From Thermoplasmata archaeon (GTDB taxonomy: Archaea > Thermoplasmatota > Thermoplasmata > UBA10834): a DNA stretch of 52,944 nucleotides. Made by a program: the position numbers and the translations under genes. Of this stretch, positions 25,213 to 34,948 are shown in pieces. Under the pieces are notes generated by a model, which worked only from the letters and a program-made list of their open reading frames with translations, was not told where the DNA came from and did no database searches. The stretch spans positions 1-52,944 of the forward strand of contig JAJYIS010000004.1 in NCBI GenBank assembly GCA_021789945.1. The letters are read 5' to 3'. Position 1 is the first letter of the stretch; each line of letters starts with the position of its first letter.

Positions 25213-26310
25213 TCAGAGCTCGGAGCGACCGGGCCTGGGCCGGCATGGAAGTGCCACCACGACCCATGTCGCTGCAATCGGCCCCATGGCCGCGCTCAGC
25301 GCTCCCGGCTGAAGGGATGATACGGACGCGACCGGGATCGTGCTGACATGGTAGGCTACGTAGATGTCCGCCTCGATCAGGCTGATGTTCTGCGTCACGT
25401 AGTGGTGCACGAAGTACAGGTTCCCCTTCGCGTCCAGCGTCGGCTCCCCGGCGAACTGGGACACTATCTCCTCCGGCTGGGACCAGCCGCTCCCGCTCCT
25501 GACGGACCTGAAGACCGCGGGCCCAGGCTTGTTCATGGTGCTCTGGCCGGTGAACCAGAGCTCGTTCCCGCTGGGGGTCACGAACGGCTGGTCCTTGTTC
25601 ACGACCGAGTCCAGGTTCTGCACCTTGGTCGGGGCGGCCCATACGCCGTTCGAGAGCGTGGTCACCCATATGTCCCCGCCCTTTCCGTAGTACAGCGTGT
25701 TCCCGTCGGGCGTGAAGCAGAACGCGCCTATGTCTATCTGGACATTGAGCTGCTGGCCCGCGTTCTTGACATCGGTCCACTTGCCGTTCAGGTACTGCGA
25801 TGTGTAGACATCGATCTCCCCCAGGTTGCCCGTCCTGACGGACCCGAACCACATCGTGTCGTTCTGGATGAACTCGTCTCCGTCCAGAGAGTTCGTGCTT
25901 CCCAGGATCAGGCGCTGGGGCTCGGTCCATGTGCCGTTCACGAGCCTCGTCCACCAGATCCCCGTGACATGGTCCCCGAGCTGGTTCTGGAGCGGGATGT
26001 TCAGGTCAGGCGTGAAGAAGAAGAAGAACCACGAGCCGTTGGGCGTGATGAAGGGGGAGTCCTCTGCGCCCGCGGTGTTCACGGGCCCAGGCATCGGGAC
26101 GGGCGAGGACCACTCGCTCGAACGGAGGATCGGCGGGTACAGGTCGGTCGAAGGAGTCATTTTGACGGCGCTCGCGGGTATGGTGTCCAGCCTTGGCGGC
26201 ACGACGAAGCTCTCCTTCTGCGACAAGGACGCCGCTACCAGGATGACGACCACGACGATCACTACTGCCAGCGCCACGAGAGCCTTACCCTTCTTCGACA
26301 TTGGAGACAT
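25213..26310 (-). CDS. Membrane-anchored PD40/TolB-like beta-propeller protein
   Basis: The 365-residue protein has one N-terminal transmembrane helix (about 9-30) and an external repeat domain. Repeats such as SPFITPNGSWFFF, FCFTPDGNTLYYG and PFVTPSGNELWFTG are PD40-type blades, with D-I-W/Y and G-x-W elements between. GGAGGA lies six bases before the ATG at 26310. The last 40 residues form a hydrophobic stretch ending in PRPGRSEL that could be a second anchor. Function unknown; probably a surface binding protein. Confidence 0.75.
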   Translation of the reverse strand: MSPMSKKGKALVALAVVIVVVVILVAASLSQKESFVVPPRLDTIPASAVKMTPSTDLYPPILRSSEWSSPVPMPGPVNTAGAEDSPFITPNGSWFFFFFTPDLNIPLQNQLGDHVTGIWWTRLVNGTWTEPQRLILGSTNSLDGDEFIQNDTMWFGSVRTGNLGEIDVYTSQYLNGKWTDVKNAGQQLNVQIDIGAFCFTPDGNTLYYGKGGDIWVTTLSNGVWAAPTKVQNLDSVVNKDQPFVTPSGNELWFTGQSTMNKPGPAVFRSVRSGSGWSQPEEIVSQFAGEPTLDAKGNLYFVHHYVTQNISLIEADIYVAYHVSTIPVASVSSLQPGALSAAMGPIAATWVVVALPCRPRPGRSEL

Positions 26311-26314
26311 CCCC

Positions 26315-26989
26315 TTATCCTCCGGACGCACGGGTGCCTTGCGGCTCCGTTGCGCCCCCTTCTGACATCAGCCAAGCGCCGTATCCCAGTATCCAGAACA
26401 TCGCCGGATAGAAGATCATCCGTTCCATGCCTCCCCGGCCAATCCCAAGGTCGATCTCAGCCGCGGTGAGGACGAGAGCGGATATCCCGATCAGGCCGAG
26501 GCCGGCGCACAAGAGCGAAAACGGGCGCCGGACCAGGCCGTAGGAATACACGGCCGCGAGGTTCCCGAACAGGAATGCGATGAGGGCGAACAGGGCGTGC
26601 ACGAGGGGTATCCAGTTCTCGTTGACCAGGCCGACCCCGATGGCTCCGACCCCAGACAGCCCGACGAACAGCCAGAGCCTCGAGCCGGTGCGCTCCTGTC
26701 TCATCAGATAGGAAGCGATGAGGGCCATGAGCCCGAACAGAATGAGACCCGAAGTGAACACAATGGCGGGGCCAGAAGGACCGACTGCGAGGTCGCTGAT
26801 CATGTTCTTGGACACGCTGTACCCCGGATAGAGGAACTCGGCCAAGTGCACGAACAGGAGAAGCTCCAGACCTCCCAGGAAGAGCCACAGGCCGGGAGAC
26901 CTGACGCGACCCATGAGAGCGGTATTGCCCTGGGAGTTCTTGGATGTTCCCTCTGGAACGTCCTTGGAGTCCGACTGGGAAAAGACCAT
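26315..26989 (-). CDS. DUF998 membrane protein
   Basis: This polytopic protein has six helices. The DUF998 hallmark YPGYSVSKNMISDLAVGPSG is in the first loop. Length fits the family. The ATG at 26914 (residue 26) is an alternative start and leaves the whole domain intact. It ends five bases before the start of the PD40 gene, so the two form an operon. Function of DUF998 is not established. Confidence 0.8.
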   Translation of the reverse strand: MVFSQSDSKDVPEGTSKNSQGNTALMGRVRSPGLWLFLGGLELLLFVHLAEFLYPGYSVSKNMISDLAVGPSGPAIVFTSGLILFGLMALIASYLMRQERTGSRLWLFVGLSGVGAIGVGLVNENWIPLVHALFALIAFLFGNLAAVYSYGLVRRPFSLLCAGLGLIGISALVLTAAEIDLGIGRGGMERMIFYPAMFWILGYGAWLMSEGGATEPQGTRASGG

Positions 26990-27060
26990 TACCCCGCAGG
27001 GCCGATATAGGTACTGCTCGGGAGGGGATTCCGGCAGACCGGTTCTAGGAGGCGAGGCGC

Positions 27061-27696
27061 ATGGTGGGCGAAGCGATAAACCCGGACATCATCAAGAAGC
27101 GGATGTGGCTCGACTACCATCGTGCGTGCAGCGACCCCGTTTGTGAGAGACAGGAGTGCGTGCACGAGCTCTTGGACAGGCTGACGGCCTCCTCGATCGA
27201 CCTTCACCAGTTCCTCCAGGAGGCCGTCGACGCCCTTCACGCCAAGCTCTACCTGAGCGAGGTCACGATAGGCCTGAGACGGCCCGACGGCACCTACACC
27301 TATGAGGTCATGGCCGGCCTCCAGGACTCCGAGTGGAAGGCTCACCAGGGGCTCTCGTACGTGTACGACCAGTTCGTCAGCAAGGAGGTCTACAAGTACG
27401 AGGAGGTCAGCGAGCTGACGAGGCTGTTCCTGGCTGAGGACAACCCCTACGCGAACGGAGAGGACGAGACCTACCAGAAGGACGTGATGCTCCAGTCGAG
27501 GCGCAAGTCGCTCGAGGACTTCATAGAGGGGGACTACATCGACACGCTCGTCCTGGGCGCGGACCGCGAGCTCTGGGGCTGGATAGAGTACTCCGGGATG
27601 GACAACGGCAAGTTCCCCGACGGTCAGACCATCAAGAGCATCGAGCTGATGGCGTCGGTAATAGCGGTCGCGGTCACGCTCCTGGGGAAGCGATGA
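27061..27696 (+). CDS. GAF-like paralogue A
   Basis: The 211-residue protein is one of three related proteins in this window (others at 37519 and 44885). The shared C-terminal half has LAEDNPY, EGDYIDT, then ELWGWIEYSG, GKFPDGQTIKSIELMAS. Its strand-helix order resembles a GAF domain, though no ligand site is visible. The N-terminus carries three cysteines (ACSDPVCERQEC) that might bind metal. GGAGG precedes the start. A CCGATATAGG element at 27003-27012 could serve both this gene and the divergent DUF998 gene. Function unknown. Confidence 0.75.
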   Translation: MVGEAINPDIIKKRMWLDYHRACSDPVCERQECVHELLDRLTASSIDLHQFLQEAVDALHAKLYLSEVTIGLRRPDGTYTYEVMAGLQDSEWKAHQGLSYVYDQFVSKEVYKYEEVSELTRLFLAEDNPYANGEDETYQKDVMLQSRRKSLEDFIEGDYIDTLVLGADRELWGWIEYSGMDNGKFPDGQTIKSIELMASVIAVAVTLLGKR

Positions 27697-27780
27697 GGTG
27701 GAGGCTGCGAGGGCACTTTCGGCGACCCGCGGGACAGGGAGATAGCGTAGGTCTCGCTCGCCCGTGACAGGGTCATCTCG

Positions 27781-28131
27781 ATGATGAAGGAAGACGTCAA
27801 GACCGAGCAGGACGTGGTCGAGTTCCTGCAGGACTGGTCGGAGTTCGAGAGAGCGGTCTACCTCAGGACGTACAGGATCCCGTACGGGAAGGTCTCGACC
27901 TACGGAAGGATTGCGAAGGCCGTTGGCAAGCCTGGGGCGGCCAGGGCGGTCGCGAACGCCCTCCACAACAACCCCCTTTGGCCCGTGGTCCCCTGCTGGC
28001 GGGTGGTCAAGGCCGACGGCAGCTTCGGAGGGGGAAGCAACGCGGCCGCGGATAGAAGGAAGCACGTGCGGGACGAGGGAGTGCCCGTCGAGCACGGCGC
28101 GGTCGTGATGAGCAAGGAAGTGATCTTCTGA
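27781..28131 (+). CDS. O6-alkylguanine-DNA alkyltransferase-like protein with PCWR active site
   Basis: This 116-residue DNA-binding and active-site domain of the Ogt/MGMT family repairs O6-alkylguanine by transferring the alkyl group to its cysteine. YRIPYGKVSTYGRIAKAVG, ARAVANALHNNP and RRKHVRDEGV are typical. The active-site motif is PCWRVV: Cys72 is kept but the following His, which activates the cysteine in known enzymes, is Trp73. In alkyltransferase-like proteins the Cys itself is replaced, so this is neither standard form. It may still react slowly or act as a lesion sensor. Confidence 0.85.
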   Translation: MMKEDVKTEQDVVEFLQDWSEFERAVYLRTYRIPYGKVSTYGRIAKAVGKPGAARAVANALHNNPLWPVVPCWRVVKADGSFGGGSNAAADRRKHVRDEGVPVEHGAVVMSKEVIF

Positions 28132-28157
28132 TGGTCCGTTCGAGCACGGGTGCCGGA

Positions 28158-31100
28158 TCAGCTCTGGGCCTTCCGGCCTGACCTGAAGCGGCCGATGGCA
28201 ACCACTATCACCATGGCGATTATGGGCACGGCAGGTGCTGGGAACTCGGGGATCGCGGTCATGGGCACGACGGCGACTATTCCGCCCGCGGACTGGCCCG
28301 TGAAGACGAAATTGCTGTAGGTCGTGGTGTCGGTAGACCTGTAGCAGTAGCCAGTGTCGGTCACCACCCACATGTAGCCCGACGGGTCTATCCCGAGCCC
28401 GACGTACTTGCTGGTGTTGCCTCCGGTCGGGACCGGGAGATTGCCCAGCGAGTTCCAGGTGACGCCTCCGTCGGAGGAGTTGCGGATGTTCCCGTTCTCA
28501 CAAAGCACGAATAGCTTGTCGTCCGCCGACCCTGCCGCGCCCGGGATGAACGCCAGCTCGGTCTGGTTCGAGGTCGACCCGGTCGGATTCGTCACGGAAG
28601 TGAATGTGTTGCCGTTGAGCGAGAACAGCAGGCTTGAGTTCGGCGACGACCTCAGCGCATACATGGTTCCCCCCGCGTACACGAGGTCCGTGAAGTCCGT
28701 GTACCCGCTCGCCGCGATGTCCTGATAGGTCCAAGGCTTCTTGTTACCGGTCGCGTCCATCAGCCAGAAGTACGAGCCGTTCTTCGTCATAAGCCAAGCG
28801 CTCGGGTTGTGCGCGCTGTAGAAGGACATAGTCACGGCTTCGGAGTAGGTTGCCACATCGATGGGGTTGGTCTCCCCGGCGGTCCAGTTCGTGCTCGTGC
28901 CGATATTCCAGTAGTATGTCCGGCCGGTGTTGGTCACGAGGAACACCTGTGAGAGATCCTGGGACTGGGCGATGTCGACTACCCTGTCCCCGGGCACGAG
29001 CGCAGGGCTCGCCAGGAAGGACCATGTCCCGCCGTCGGCGGACTGGTAGGTGTTGCCTGAGGAGTCGACGACCCACGGGTCGGGGGCAGTGCCTGCCCAT
29101 GCCCAATCGGTCCTCTCGCGCCAGTCGGTGGTCTCGATGATGGTGACAAGGGACGCGCTATTCCCTATGCTCGCCGATGCCACGCTAAGCTCGATCTCCT
29201 GCGAGTCCTTCCCGACAGCGACGCTCTTCGCGGTGGACAGCCACTCGCCTCCGCTATACTTCATCAGGGACTGGGAGACTATCTTCCCGTTCACGCCGTC
29301 GATCTCGATCATGTAGTCAGCGCCTATCGTCTTGTTCCCGCGCTGGACGAGCTGGCCAGTGGCATTGGAGATGTCGCTGTCGATGTAGATCCTGAGGAAG
29401 TCCTGTCCTGTCGTACGATGCGGGGTGACCTGCCCGCCGCCTCCGCCCTGAGTGGAAGGCTTCCCCTCGATCGAGGGCACGTAGGCGCCCTGGAAGATCT
29501 TCCCCTCCACGCTCACATAGAACGCCGCATACGCGGTCGTGTTCACGAGGCCTGTGGACGCGATGTTGATGTTCGGGTCGTTCACCTGTGCCGAGTCGCT
29601 GTCCGGGGACGTCCGGCCATTCCAGTCCCCGAACGCCCCGTCGATGGATATTCCCAGTGGCGGGGTCGTGACGTATGCCTTCGGCCCATCGCCTACGACG
29701 ACGACATCCGAGAAAGTCGAGGCGACATCGTTCGCTGTCAAATTGACCGCCACCAGCGACCCCGCCGGAGTCGACGAAGTATCGACCATGATGTCAATCG
29801 TCTGGGTATCTCCTGCCTTGAGCGAGATATCAGATATGCGGGTCACGAGGTTGGCGCCCGCTACGGAAGGGACGATGCTGTTGATCACTCCGTCGCCACC
29901 CTCGCATTTCACCACCAGCCTGAGGAATGAGACAAGCGATGCGGGGACCGTTCCTGTGTTCTGGTCGATCTCCGGGCCCGTGTACTGATGGATGATCAGG
30001 GTCCCGCCCTTGGCCGACACTGGATAGCTCGCCGAGTACGCCGGATCTGGAAGGTTGTTCTGAGATACGAGGAGGTATTGCGCGCCGCTGTCCAGAGCGA
30101 TCGGCATCTCCGCCATCGCCTCCAGCTTGTCCGCGCTGATGGCCACAGTCGTGGAGCCGAGCAGCGTCCAGCTAGTCCAGTTGTACTGGTCCTGGGAATC
30201 GAACTCCATGAGCGACGAGGACCTGACCTGGCCGTCCCAGCCGTGCAGATCGATCATGTAGTCGGCGCCGAGCCCTGAGACGGCGTAGCCTGTCGCCGGG
30301 TTGTTGTCCGAATCCACGAATAGGTAGAAGCTGTCGACATTGGAGGACGACATCATCGATGTCCCTGTCTGGATGTACACGAAGAGGTCCTTGTCAACGG
30401 TCTGAACGGACCACTCCAGCACGGTAACATCCGGCGTGATGGCCGCAGCCTGCATGTCGAACATCTCGGCGTGAACCCAGTCGCCGAAGCTACCGTCGAT
30501 GGCAGGGCCCGTATGGCGAGGAAGTGCGATCAGGAGAAACGTGGGTATGATGATCGCAAGAGCGATGAGGACGGCCAGGAACTGCCATCTCCTGACCGGA
30601 GAGCCAGGCATGCGAGCACCAGCATCCCCCCTATCGGCCATGCCGGTGCCGTTCACCATCCCCGTCCCGTTCACGAGCCCGGGCCCGCTCGCGCGCGCGC
30701 GCCCGTTCGTAATGCCACCGCCGTTCACGGCTCCCCGCCCGTTTACCAGGCCCTCCTTTCCGGCCCTTGCGCTCTCAGGGATGGTCGTCGTGATACCCGA
30801 AGGCACCGAAGGCACAGGAGCCGCTACGGGAGCAGCCTCGGATGGCGGCACGTGTGCGACATCAAATGCCACGCCGCACTTGAGGCACGAGATGGAGCCA
30901 ATCGGTGAGAACGACCCGCACTTCGGGCACTCGAGGAGCATCTCGGAGGAGCTTCTGAGAGGAATGCCACACCGTGGGCATTTTGAGTCCGACGAGGAAA
31001 TCGTCATCGAGCAGAACGGGCAGAGCTGACGCAGGTCGGGGAGCGGGACGCTGGCTGGAAGGCTCATGAGCAGGTCATCACGAGATCCTGGCTTCTGAAC

Positions 31101-31223
31101 GGCCGGCTTCGGCTGCTCGGCACTCTCGCCCTTGACCTGAGTGCCGCACCTGGGGCATGAAGAGGCGCCGGGGGGAACATCGGCCCCGCAGAGCACGCAC
31201 TGTCTCGTCATTTCCTCGGTCAT
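28158..31223 (-). CDS. Giant zinc-ribbon, NG-repeat, membrane, beta-propeller protein with PEF-type tail
   Basis: This protein of about 1,020 residues has an unusual order. The N-terminus has three zinc ribbons (CVLC...CPRC, CPFC...CPRC, CPKC...CLKC). Next is an NG-rich low-complexity linker (VNGGGITNGRARASGPG and similar), then one transmembrane helix (about residues 210-235). Outside lie two copies of a domain, each opening with IDG-x-FGDW and containing GADYMI; then a BNR/Ycf48-like propeller. The tail is PEFPAPAVP, a hydrophobic segment and RFRSGRK, like a PEF-CTERM sorting signal. The start may be 31223 or 31211. Upstream TATA-like elements are near 31301-31332. Role unknown; a cell-surface sensor is possible. 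Confidence 0.8.
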   Translation of the reverse strand: MTEEMTRQCVLCGADVPPGASSCPRCGTQVKGESAEQPKPAVQKPGSRDDLLMSLPASVPLPDLRQLCPFCSMTISSSDSKCPRCGIPLRSSSEMLLECPKCGSFSPIGSISCLKCGVAFDVAHVPPSEAAPVAAPVPSVPSGITTTIPESARAGKEGLVNGRGAVNGGGITNGRARASGPGLVNGTGMVNGTGMADRGDAGARMPGSPVRRWQFLAVLIALAIIIPTFLLIALPRHTGPAIDGSFGDWVHAEMFDMQAAAITPDVTVLEWSVQTVDKDLFVYIQTGTSMMSSSNVDSFYLFVDSDNNPATGYAVSGLGADYMIDLHGWDGQVRSSSLMEFDSQDQYNWTSWTLLGSTTVAISADKLEAMAEMPIALDSGAQYLLVSQNNLPDPAYSASYPVSAKGGTLIIHQYTGPEIDQNTGTVPASLVSFLRLVVKCEGGDGVINSIVPSVAGANLVTRISDISLKAGDTQTIDIMVDTSSTPAGSLVAVNLTANDVASTFSDVVVVGDGPKAYVTTPPLGISIDGAFGDWNGRTSPDSDSAQVNDPNINIASTGLVNTTAYAAFYVSVEGKIFQGAYVPSIEGKPSTQGGGGGQVTPHRTTGQDFLRIYIDSDISNATGQLVQRGNKTIGADYMIEIDGVNGKIVSQSLMKYSGGEWLSTAKSVAVGKDSQEIELSVASASIGNSASLVTIIETTDWRERTDWAWAGTAPDPWVVDSSGNTYQSADGGTWSFLASPALVPGDRVVDIAQSQDLSQVFLVTNTGRTYYWNIGTSTNWTAGETNPIDVATYSEAVTMSFYSAHNPSAWLMTKNGSYFWLMDATGNKKPWTYQDIAASGYTDFTDLVYAGGTMYALRSSPNSSLLFSLNGNTFTSVTNPTGSTSNQTELAFIPGAAGSADDKLFVLCENGNIRNSSDGGVTWNSLGNLPVPTGGNTSKYVGLGIDPSGYMWVVTDTGYCYRSTDTTTYSNFVFTGQSAGGIVAVVPMTAIPEFPAPAVPIIAMVIVVAIGRFRSGRKAQS

Positions 31224-31523
31224 GATCGCAATCGACCCCAATCTAGCCGCTTTGCGTCGCGTTAGTCGTGTCTGTGATGGCTACGCAAATGGAGACCTGG
31301 CATAAATATCAGGTAGCTAGCTCTATTTAAGCAACGTTCTGGCCCGATGGTTTGCCAGCCGGGGCATGGGCACGAACGCCACGACTGGCATCGGGAGATT
31401 TCGTCAGTGGAATTCAGGATTCAATAACATTGATATATTACCCGCCGGAGGGGCCCGTTCTTGCCAACCTGATGTACACAAATGTACAGCGAAGAGCCCC
31501 CTGAGATGGCATAGCAGATCCGG
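31224..31523. other. Intergenic stretch with promoter elements
   Basis: On the minus strand GATATTTATG (31301-31310) and GCTTAAATAGAG (31321-31332) are candidate TATA boxes for the giant zinc-ribbon gene, on either side of the palindrome AGCTAGCT. No gene is seen. Confidence 0.45.
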
Positions 31524-32084
31524 TCAGACTCCTTTCAGCTCCCTGGTCCATGAGACGAGGCTGGTGAGGAGGTCCTTGATGAAGCCCTTCGAGGCCTTGT
31601 CGATCAAGACACCGTTGGCATCGAACTTGTCGGCCGCGAAGGGCACCATGACCTCGGGCCTGTTGACGGGATGCATGTTCAGGAACACGAACGATTGCCT
31701 GAGGACGTACTGCGCCCTCGAGCCTCCGAGCATTCCGATGGACTCGCTCATGACCGCGACCGGCTTTCCGTCGAACGAATTGTCGCCATACGGTCTCGAG
31801 GCCCAGTCAATGGCGTTCTTTAGCACTCCAGAGACGGAGTAGTTGTACTCCGGGGTCGAGATCAGGATCGCGTCGGCGGCCTTGATCTTCGCCTTGAACT
31901 CCTTGACCCTCGCAGGCATGTTGGCCTCGAGGTCCTGGTTGAAGGGCGGTATCCCTTCGAGGTCGAATATCTCCAGCTTCGCGCCTTCCGGGAGGGACTC
32001 GGAGGCCGCCCTCAGCAGGCCCTTGCTGTACGAGTTCTTCCTGAGGCTGCCGGCAAATCCCAGTATCTTCACTTCACCTGACAT
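31524..32084 (-). CDS. NADPH-dependent FMN reductase-like flavoprotein
   Basis: This 186-residue flavodoxin-fold reductase has the phosphate-binding GFAGSLRKNSYSKGLLRAA motif and the flavin-contacting STPEYNYSVSGVLKNAIDW, which are classic for the NADPH-dependent FMN reductase/azoreductase family. It probably reduces quinones, flavin or iron. It is divergent from the aldo/keto reductase gene. Confidence 0.88.
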   Translation of the reverse strand: MSGEVKILGFAGSLRKNSYSKGLLRAASESLPEGAKLEIFDLEGIPPFNQDLEANMPARVKEFKAKIKAADAILISTPEYNYSVSGVLKNAIDWASRPYGDNSFDGKPVAVMSESIGMLGGSRAQYVLRQSFVFLNMHPVNRPEVMVPFAADKFDANGVLIDKASKGFIKDLLTSLVSWTRELKGV

Positions 32085-32226
32085 CTTCCTACCTTCTTTG
32101 ACCTCTATTCATCTCATCCCTCAAGGGCCTTGGGCCGAACCCATACAGTATGCTCGCAAAGCTTTTGAACATGGATGCGTAAGCCTGTCCATCAAACCAG
32201 ACTGAGTGATTCGAGGTCGATCTGAA

Positions 32227-33384
32227 ATGAAGTACCGCAGGTTCGGCAAGCTCGATTGGCAAGTGTCGGCGCTCGGGTTCGGGCTGATGCGCCTCCCGAC
32301 GCTGGACGGGAACCCTCTGAGCGAGAAGGTCGACGAGAAGCAGGCGATCGCTATGATCCGGAGCGCGATTGACCGCGGGGTGAACTACCTCGACACAGCG
32401 TATGTATACCACGGCGGCAAGAGCGAGGTCGTGCTGGGAAAGGCGCTCCAGGATGGGTACCGCGAGAAGGTCAAGGTGGCGACCAAGTCCCCGGTCTGGC
32501 AGATCGAGAAGCAGAAGGACTTCGACAGGTACCTGGACGAGCAGCTCAAGCGCATCGGCACTGACCACATCGACTTCTACCTGTTCCACGGGCTCGGGGC
32601 GACCAGGTGGAACGACGTCGTCCTCAAGCTGAACCTGATCGAGCCGGCCGAGCGGGCCCTCGCGGACGGCAGGATAAGGAACCTCGGGTTCTCGTTCCAC
32701 GACGAGTTCAAGGTCTTCAAGGAGATCATCGACTCGTACGAGGGCTGGACGTTCTGCCAGATACAGTACAACTACATGGACACGAAGAACCAGGCGGGCA
32801 CCAGGGGGCTCAAGTATGCCGCCTCGAAGGGGCTCGGCGTCGTCGTCATGGAGCCGCTCCTCGGGGGCAGGCTCGCGAACCCCCCGAAACCCGTGAGGGC
32901 GGTCCTGGAGAAGCACGGTAACGGACACACGCCCGCGGACCTGGCGCTCCAGTGGATCTGGAACCAGCCCGAGGTGTCAGTGGTCCTGAGCGGGATGAGC
33001 GCGGGCGCCCAGGTCGAGGGGAACCTGAAGTCCGCCGACGAATCGGCCCCGGGCTCGATGAGCGCTGGCCAGCTGAAGCTCATAGACCGCATCAGGAAGA
33101 CCTACACCGCCCTGGTGCCGATCCCGTGCACCAAGTGCAGCTACTGCATGCCCTGCAAGAACGGGGTGAACATCCCGAGGAACTTCGAGGAGTACAACGA
33201 GGCCTTCATCCACGACGACTTGCGGACGGCCCGCTCCACCTATGTGAGGTTCATACCCGAGACGGAGCGCGCGAGCGCGTGCAAGCAGTGCAAGGAATGC
33301 GAGGAGAAGTGCCCTCAGAAGATCAAGATAAGCGAGCTGATGCCCAAAGTGCACGCCGTGCTGGGGAAGGGCGAGCCGTTCTGA
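32227..33384 (+). CDS. Aldo/keto reductase with C-terminal Fe-S domain
   Basis: The 385-residue protein has an AKR TIM barrel (LGFGLMRLPT, then NYLDTAYVYHGGKSE with the catalytic Asp and Tyr, KVATKSPVW with the Lys, and YLFHGLG) fused to a ferredoxin-like tail (CTKCSYCMPC and CKQCKECEEKCP). This fusion is known in anaerobic archaea and bacteria and suggests reduction by ferredoxin or a role in redox balance. The start at 32227 is preferred to 32206 because the family begins MKYRRFGK. Confidence 0.88.
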   Translation: MKYRRFGKLDWQVSALGFGLMRLPTLDGNPLSEKVDEKQAIAMIRSAIDRGVNYLDTAYVYHGGKSEVVLGKALQDGYREKVKVATKSPVWQIEKQKDFDRYLDEQLKRIGTDHIDFYLFHGLGATRWNDVVLKLNLIEPAERALADGRIRNLGFSFHDEFKVFKEIIDSYEGWTFCQIQYNYMDTKNQAGTRGLKYAASKGLGVVVMEPLLGGRLANPPKPVRAVLEKHGNGHTPADLALQWIWNQPEVSVVLSGMSAGAQVEGNLKSADESAPGSMSAGQLKLIDRIRKTYTALVPIPCTKCSYCMPCKNGVNIPRNFEEYNEAFIHDDLRTARSTYVRFIPETERASACKQCKECEEKCPQKIKISELMPKVHAVLGKGEPF

Positions 33385-33429
33385 CCTGAAACCCCGAAAT
33401 ATCCGACGGCTGCTCCAGGATGGACCTGG

Positions 33430-34832
33430 TCATCTAACCCTGCCCCGCGCGAGCGACGCGAAGACGCCCAGGAAGCACAGGGCCGCGAAGACCGCGAATG
33501 AGAGCCTGTAGCTCTGCATGAACTGCTCGGAGAGCGCATGGGTGATCTCCTGGCTGCCGAGGTAGATCGAGATGAATATCGTCGCTATGCCCAGGCTCAG
33601 CACCTGGCCGACGAGCCGCATGGTCCCGAGGGATGCGGATGCGACCCCGTAGGACCTCCTCTCGACCGAGCTCATGACTGCGTTCGTGTTCGGGGACGAG
33701 AAGAGCGCGAACCCGAAACCGATGAAGGCGAGCGAGACCACTATCACCAAGACCTCGGAGGACTCCGTGAGGAGATAGAGGAACACGAGGCCGACGGCGG
33801 TGACCGCCATGCCGGCCGAGGCCAATACCTGAGGTTCGATCCTGTCCGACAGCCGGCCAGCGAGTGGCGAGAAGACGGCCATGACGACCGGCTGAGCCAC
33901 GAGTATGATTCCGGCCTTCTCGGCGGTGTACAGCTTCACGTCCTGAAGGTACAGGCTCATGAGGAACGTGACCGCGAATGTCGCGCTGTAGTTGATGAGC
34001 GCGGCCAGGTTCGAGAAGGCAAAGGCCCTGTTGTGCCTCCAGAAGGTCATGTCCATGACCGGCGAGCTGATCCTGAGCTCGAAAAGGACGAATGCGATGA
34101 CGCCGGCCGTCCCGGCAAGCGTGAGGATAGAGCCCACGGTGCCCGGCAGCATCGAGAACCCGACTATGACAGCCGTGAGCGACACCCCGTAGACGACAGA
34201 GCCGCCCAGGTCGAACCGCTCCCCGCACGCCTCTCCCCATTCGTCCTTCAGCCTGAAGTGGCTCAGGATGATGACCGCGGCGGCGACCGGCATGACGACG
34301 AGGAATATGCTCCTCCAGGTCAGGAGCGCGGTGAGGAACCCGCCAGCGAAGGGCCCGAGAGAAAGCCCGACGTAGGTCATCGCTGTCGACATCCCGAGCG
34401 CCTGCCCTCTCTGGGCTGGCGGGTACACCGAGGTGAGTATCGCGATCGCGGTCCCGTATGTCATCGCAACGCCTATGCCTGCAAGATCCTGAGCAGGATT
34501 AGCACGTAGGACGAGGTGGCGAGAGCGCACAGCCCTGAGGCCACGAGGAAGATCCACATGCCCATCAGGAAGATGCTCCTCCGCCATCGGATGTCCGCGA
34601 GCCGGCCGAACGGGACCAAGAATGCTGCGGCGGCCAGCGGGTACGAGGTCGCGACCCAGGTCAGGAGAACCGCTCCGGTCGAGAACTCCACGGAGATCGC
34701 GGGGAGCGCCACATTTATCGCGGAGGCCATGAACGGAGTGAGGAAGGAGCTGAGCATCACGACTGCGAGGACGAACCTTCTATCCGTCGACTTGTCGGTC
34801 GGCGGGCACGATGGCTGCACGGCGCGGGACAT
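33430..34832 (-). pseudogene. MFS drug exporter (DHA2 type) with a single frameshift
   Basis: The two halves of a fourteen-helix EmrB/QacA-like transporter are in different frames. The first part (34473-34832) ends ...LLRILQA-stop. The second continues ...GIGVAMTYGTAIAILTS... in another frame. Adding one G at 34478-34479 (minus strand CAGGC to CAGGGC) restores LRILQGIGVAMTYG, exactly the family sequence. So a single base has been lost in a short G run, either in the cell or in the sequence data. The rest is intact. The start at 34832 is supported by a TGATTTATG element at about 34869. Confidence 0.75.
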
Positions 34833-34908
34833 CGGCAAGGTGGTATCAATAATTGGCCATCTGGGCATAAATCAGACGTCCGATAGCTGTAGCCAAGCGC
34901 AACCTGTT

Positions 34909-34925
34909 TGGCCAAAATGTAATCC
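34909..34925 (+). promoter_or_regulatory. Shared msr promoter motif, msrA copy
   Basis: TGGCCAAAATGTAATCC lies 24 bases before the msrA ATG. The same sequence with one difference precedes msrB at 38936. It probably holds the TATA element plus a regulator site. Confidence 0.6.
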
Positions 34926-34948
34926 GGTCACGACATCTAGACGGCCCC

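Noticed and set aside
26989-28371. A 460-residue minus-strand frame across GAF-like paralogue A and the alkyltransferase
   Set aside because: It covers three genes with good family matches on the other strand and has no recognisable domain.
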